From NCBI RefSeq assembly GCF_963678635.1, contig NC_087068.1, positions 22,966,388-23,030,387 on the forward strand: a stretch of DNA of 64,000 nt. The letters are read 5' to 3'. This DNA is from Symsagittifera roscoffensis. Taxonomy: Eukaryota > Xenacoelomorpha > Acoela > Convolutidae. Each line of letters begins with the position of its first letter. Within the stretch, counting starts at the first letter, position 1. Shown here piece by piece: positions 51,401 through 57,400 of this stretch. The position numbers and the translations under genes were made by a program. The notes below the pieces were generated by a model. That model was not told the DNA's origin. It did no database searches and saw only the letters and a program-made list of their open reading frames with translations.

Positions 51401-54400
51401 TTTTGAAGATAAAAGATGTTATAAAAGAATCCCTATCTTTTATAAGAATAAAGTACATTTCGTGGATACACTTTCACGAAGAACCTATTTCTGGGATACC
51501 GCAGTCCCATGTGGATCAGAAAACAGCCACAATGTAGTACAACTAAACCCTGATGAAAATAAATATTATCTTCTCACTCCATATCCCACATTAATGCAAT
51601 CACTCAAAAAATTTTCACCAGAAAGCATTCGCGCTATTGCTCGAAACCCAAATATAGACTTACAATCAATAGGAATCTATTCAAAATCAGATATTCAACA
51701 TCACATTAGAACACAACAATTCCAAGAATTATTAACACAAATGGACACTATACAAAGACAATCAATAGACCAAAATTTACGCAAACTTGCAGAAACCGCA
51801 GGATTTGCCGATATCTACACGCAAGACTATAGCGGATATTTTAAAGACATTAAAGATTATATATATCTAAACGGTGAAAAATACCGTCCCCAAGATATAT
51901 CACCAATTAACATTTTTAGCTTTGTTACACTCAAAAATGAGATCCTCGATTTTCTAGGATGGCCCTACTACATCTTAGAAAAATTGACTATTTTATACGC
52001 AATGTTTAACTTTATTGGATTTCTTTTCTCACTTTTAAAAGGAATCTACAACACATGTGCTATACACACACAAGTAAACAGACAAGCAAGCGTAGCACGC
52101 ATACTCTTTGCAGGATTTTTTGGAATCTTTTCTACATCTATAAACAAAATTCTTTTAGACGCACAAATAAAAGAATATAACACAAAAATAGCAACACGAC
52201 AAAATACATACGACGAAGAACATAACAATGTAGACATAACGCCAACGGCACCACAATTACCACCCCTACCAAATAACCATCCACTATCCCTAGTCCCACG
52301 AAATTTTCGAAATTTAGCCATCACACATAATCCAAATTTTCGACTCACCACATCACAAAGTCCCATTCAACATATAATAACACACCAGTCACAAGATGAT
52401 AATACTTATGAACAAATTATTGAACAACCCCATACCACCGCTTTTCAGTCTCAAAATAATCATTTTTTTAGCCCACGATGAGCCGCCAACTTGGATCACT
52501 ACACCGATCAAATTCCCACCCAACCAATCTTACCTCTCCAATCCCAATAATACCACTTTTTGCTTTTCCGCCACCCGATTTTCCATCTAGTAATGTAACA
52601 TCAGGCATGAATTCCGACACTAATTCACACATCTCAGTTTTATATTCCATCTCACAACTCAATAACCCGAATATTGAAACCCCCGATGAATTTGCCGACT
52701 CAGAACCATCCCCATCCAATAATTTTCATAACTCTTCTAATTTTTCTCAACCCCCTTTTCAACCCATATTATCCAATAACCCTGACCCAATCACTCCCAC
52801 ACCCTCTTATGCTTCCCAAGTTACCCCAACCTACTCCTCATACCATTCTGACCAATCATCTCATTCTCCAGACACCCCCCGAATCTCCCCAGAGCTAGAT
52901 AATTTTATTACCCTTCAACAACAACCCTACCACCTTAATACCCCAACCATAAACCAAATCTCCTCCACAATAAATTCATCCAACCCCCCTACCCCTACAC
53001 CCTCTTCAAATTATACTGAATCATTAGCACCATCATCCACATCAACTGAATCTTCACTCAACACTAATAGAGCTTACCGCACTTTTAAAAGAAAGTTCCC
53101 CAACCATCCTTTCCCAGCAAAACCAGGAACAGCCCGTGAATACATCAACCACCCCAAGCATACTAACACAAAAGAATTTTTAGCCATCACCTTACCCTCA
53201 TTCCCACAATACACCTTAAACACCCCCCACGACACTAACGAAACACGCAACTTTGTAGATGAATACGTTTTAATGCCCACTCTCTCTTGGACCTCATATT
53301 ATCATTTTACTAATCCTCTTTGCTTACCTTTATCTAACACTCACATCGATATAGAGCGAAATACGGACATGCTATATCGACTCACTACACCACTAACCGC
53401 TAGACAATTTACTTACGTTGGATATAAAAAATCACTAAAAACACACACTGCACCTAGAGCTAACGAATATACACTCGAATACTATGATCACAACATCATC
53501 AGAGCTAACCAAGATCAATTCTTAGACGACGATCGCTTCGCTAATCCACAAATTACCGAGAAATTTTTCATCAAGACACCATATATATTTACACTAAACA
53601 TCTTCGACCGAAAGTTTGATCACATTATTTCAGAAGCACTAACAGACACACAAGCATACGAAAGTTTTAAAGAACGCTTCCAAATATTTTCACTAACCTT
53701 TCATTTCCTTGCACCACACGAAAGAGATTTGCACTGCTCACACGATATTATGTTGCGCACTAAACAAACCCACACATATAGTTATTATCGCTTCATCCAA
53801 AATCACTTTGACCTACACACACCCTCTAGACAACCACACCATCGTTTTCAATTCATTAATTCCAAATACACTTCACCATTTTTCCTAAATTTCACATATT
53901 GTATTAAAGATACTAACCTTCATGGTATTCTTCGCAATTATGATCCCATAACCCAAATGTACATCTTCTGTCCCATCACCAAGACCTTCAACGCCGAAGA
54001 ATCCCGACCCTTCCTTATCCCGCACGAGTTTGTACAACCTATAGAAATCCCAATTTTAGAATTCATCCACAACACTAAATTCAATCACAAATTATATAAT
54101 CTAATCCAAAACACACCTTATGAGTTTGCAGTTGGCACTGAAGAACTAACCACTATTAAGGCACTTCAATTGCTTTGGCCACTGCTTCAGACTAAAAATA
54201 TCATCCGCATCTTAGCTAAACTACTAACAACTTCAGAACAAATTCACGACATCTTCCCCCACGGTTTTTTCCCCGACGACTAACAGGTAAGTATGAATTA
54301 AATAAATATTACTAACTAATTAAAATATTAAAAAACTCACCATACTTTATTCATGTTTTCTTTAGATTTTTAGCCTTCATCCGACGATCACCTACAAAAA

Positions 54401-57400
54401 CCACAAAAGACAAATAAAAATCGCAAATTTCATCAAACAGATTTCAAAAATTCTATTAATCTCTTACACTTATAGATTTATAAATTTAATACCAATGCAA
54501 TAAATTCATTTCTAAAATTTTCCCCACAAGCAGTAAATCTAATTATGATGAAAATTTGTAACTTAAAATTCCCCCATAACTAGCAGTAAATTTCCAAATT
54601 CTATGCAGTAAATTAATAAAATGCAAATGCAGTACTAACCTTTTGATATTCTCATTCATTCGCACAGAAATTCTATCCACACTCGCACAGCTCGCCCACG
54701 AAGAATTGTTTAAAATAATGAATTTCAGTTTCAAGTTCTCACACTCAACAACTCTAACATATAATAACATGTTTCAAACCTTCCTTTAACCCGGTTGGAA
54801 AGGAATCATATACTAAACAAAACTAACCAACGCAGCTTACTAAATACCACAAATCATAGAATAACAGCATGACTAAGAAAAGGAAACCAACGGTACCCAA
54901 ACCGGATTAACCCAGTTTAAAACTGGATAATTTATTCTTTTGAAGACTATTATAAAGTCTAAGAAAGAAATAATAAAACACAAAAAAGTCGAAAGACAAA
55001 CCCATACCACGAACAATTTGCTTTTTGGAAAAATGACATAACCAACAAGACATAAGAAAAACCACAACAAACCCAACATAAAACGTTGTCACATAACAGG
55101 ACCCCTCACAAAAACCGCATGCAATCATACTCCCACTCCTGGCCTAACCCACCAGGAAGGACGTCCTGAGCATGCTCTATAGCCGGCCTAACCCACCGCG
55201 CTACATCCACGCTTTGTGACCACACCTCTATTTTTAATAAGAGCTACTCAAGGGTGAGTAACTCTTCAAAATAACCGAACTAAAACAAAAAGCTTTTGTG
55301 AAAACAACTAACTAAAATCATAATTAAAAAATATTAAACTAATAAATGTTTTATAAAATGTAAATTACATTATGCAATACATAGATCAGAATATAACACC
55401 AAGGATGAACATCTAAAGACAAAACGACCCCACTACACTCGAGAGAGAATGGCCAACCACAATCGATATGCCACTCACAATCACAACTCAAAGGATTTAG
55501 AGTACGACTTGACTTCGCAGAAAAGGACTTCATTGAACTAGACCAATGACCACCTCGATGTTCAAGTATACGTACAGATCCGAGTAACCAGGCATCCCCT
55601 CCACGCACAATCTCCACGCCATTCCCAAATTAGATCAGACACAAAAGAAGTTCTCCACGCAGAACAGAAAAACCTGACATAGCCAACCATTCTGAAATCA
55701 GATTTGAGTTTGTTGCAAAGACTTAGTCGTTGTCACTAGAAGACACAACGTCTTATGTCTCTAACTCCAGCTTCCTGGAACTTCTTTAACAAAGAGGAAA
55801 CGGAAGAAAATGATGTTCGCCAAAAACCAACGTCCATCATCCATCCTTCGAATCGCAGAAGAACTATTCTAAAAAACTCTGTAAAACCCGGATGGGTGGA
55901 ACCTGATCTAAACTACATTTTATGATTGGATAAATTAGATATTTTACCAATGTAAAGTATTTAATATTAACCAATCATGATCCATCTAACTAACAACCCA
56001 CTTATTTGTAAGTGCTGAAGTTACTTGTAATTTCAGCACCAGAGAGATTTGAATTTAACTTAGAAATTAGTTGGACTCTCCCGAGCACTTCAGCAGCCGC
56101 AATAAACCAGTATACCCTAGATCTATTGAGCCTAGCAGAGACTAGTTAAACAACCTGAGACTAGATAGTATAAGAGTAAGATTAGGATCGGTATTAGACT
56201 AAGAAGTTGCACGAATCTATCCGGCCGAAAATAAGATAGCGTGACGAGCAGACGGTGTACCCTATCCGAAATTACTCTATGAGTTAACCAACTCGGTCCT
56301 AACTCATACGAGTTGTTCAACTCTTTAAGGGAAACCTCTCTTTTACCGCCTTCACCTCCCTGTTTTAGAACTATATGCATTTTTTTCATTATATTCTTAG
56401 ACTGGGTATTGTCTCATCTTTAAAAAAAGTCTTAGCAACTATTGGATATGATTTTCTAAAAAGATACTAGAAAGGGACTTGTCAGGGTTCCTACGTAGCT
56501 AGGAAGGAGGTTCCCGGTTGTCCATTGCGTTTAGACCACATCGTAGCGATGGGAAGTAACGGCCGGTCGTTGCTTCTGCTGTTTTTTAGCCGATTTTGAT
56601 AGTTCCAAACACAAATAGTAGCGGCCAAATATGGTATAACATAAAAGCCCTTTCAGTCGTGATTTCAATAATAACAAAAATCAAAAATATGTCTCTGTTT
56701 TGAGAAAAACTGGTCTGAATCTTTTCATTTTCAATTTCAGATTTCAGACTTTTTCAGCTTAATTCACATTCAGCATACGTTTTTTCTGCTAACTCAATCC
56801 CCTTATCAAAAAATTTGGAAACTTTGGACACAAGATGAAATATGAGACACACGATTTCTTTATGCTTTTCTTCAGTTTTGACTTTTTTCAATAAAAGTGG
56901 TCGGAAGAATCTGTGCTACTTGCGTAGCAATTGCCTAGACTTGTTCGTATTATGCGGATTAATCAAACATAAAAATACACTTTTTGAGGGTATTGACAAG
57001 CAATATTTCACAAAAGTAATTTTTATCAAAACTCTTGACAATTTGTGAAGGACACAGCAGATTTCTTTTAACTGGAATAATTGATTTTTTTTCATCGTCA
57101 CATGCCAATTTTTGTATCTTCACAATAAAAATAGAAGTTAACAATTTAATTTGGGAAGTTGGATATGCGGTCAAAATGTGTTTTTAATTATATAATCCAG
57201 CCACATTGCAGTTTTTATGACAAAAGTTACACACACTGAAAAAGCATGTCGTAGGGAAATGGTAAAAAAGCCAAATATTCGAAATGTTTTTTTTTTCAAA
57301 AAAATCCACCTGAAGCATGACGCAAAATCGGCTTTTTTGCATTATAGTACCCTTAAAAATTAAAGCACCCCTGCATTACACAAAAACCTTAGTCGTACAG

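Larger units (their letters stand above)
37392..56306 (+). mobile_element. Complete 18.9 kb Ty3/gypsy-type LTR retrotransposon with envelope-like gene
   Basis: Two 410 bp LTRs (TG...CA) that look identical base for base are flanked by TACG (37388-37391 and 56307-56310). Order: LTR, PBS, leader, 77-aa ORF, 155-aa ORF, gag-protease, RT-RNaseH-integrase, 123-aa two-exon hydrophobic ORF, ATG-less 378-codon ORF, envelope-like 872-aa ORF, 601-aa ORF, ~1.5 kb 3' region, LTR. RT before integrase, a YLDD active site and a GPY motif after the integrase core place it in Ty3/gypsy. The envelope-like gene makes it retrovirus-like. All main frames are open, so insertion is recent and the copy may be active. 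The plus strand is strikingly A-rich and G-poor across the coding part. No clear polypurine tract abuts the 3' LTR: only GGATGGG is there, and a longer purine stretch lies ~95 bp upstream (AAAGAGGAAACGGAAGAAAA). Confidence 0.93.

Noticed and set aside
55792-55817. Purine-rich stretch as the polypurine tract of the element
   Set aside because: It is about 80-105 bp from the 3' LTR, whereas a priming tract normally abuts the LTR. It was kept only as a note.
38000-56000. Many minus-strand frames of 60-130 aa across the retroelement
   Set aside because: They are rich in Phe, Val, Leu and Cys as the mirror of the A-rich plus strand, and they overlap validated genes. They are composition shadows.
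56132-56389. 85-aa minus-strand frame crossing the 3' LTR edge (and 37627-37854 in the 5' LTR)
   Set aside because: It is generated by LTR sequence plus flank; the LTR part is the same in both LTRs. No independent coding evidence.
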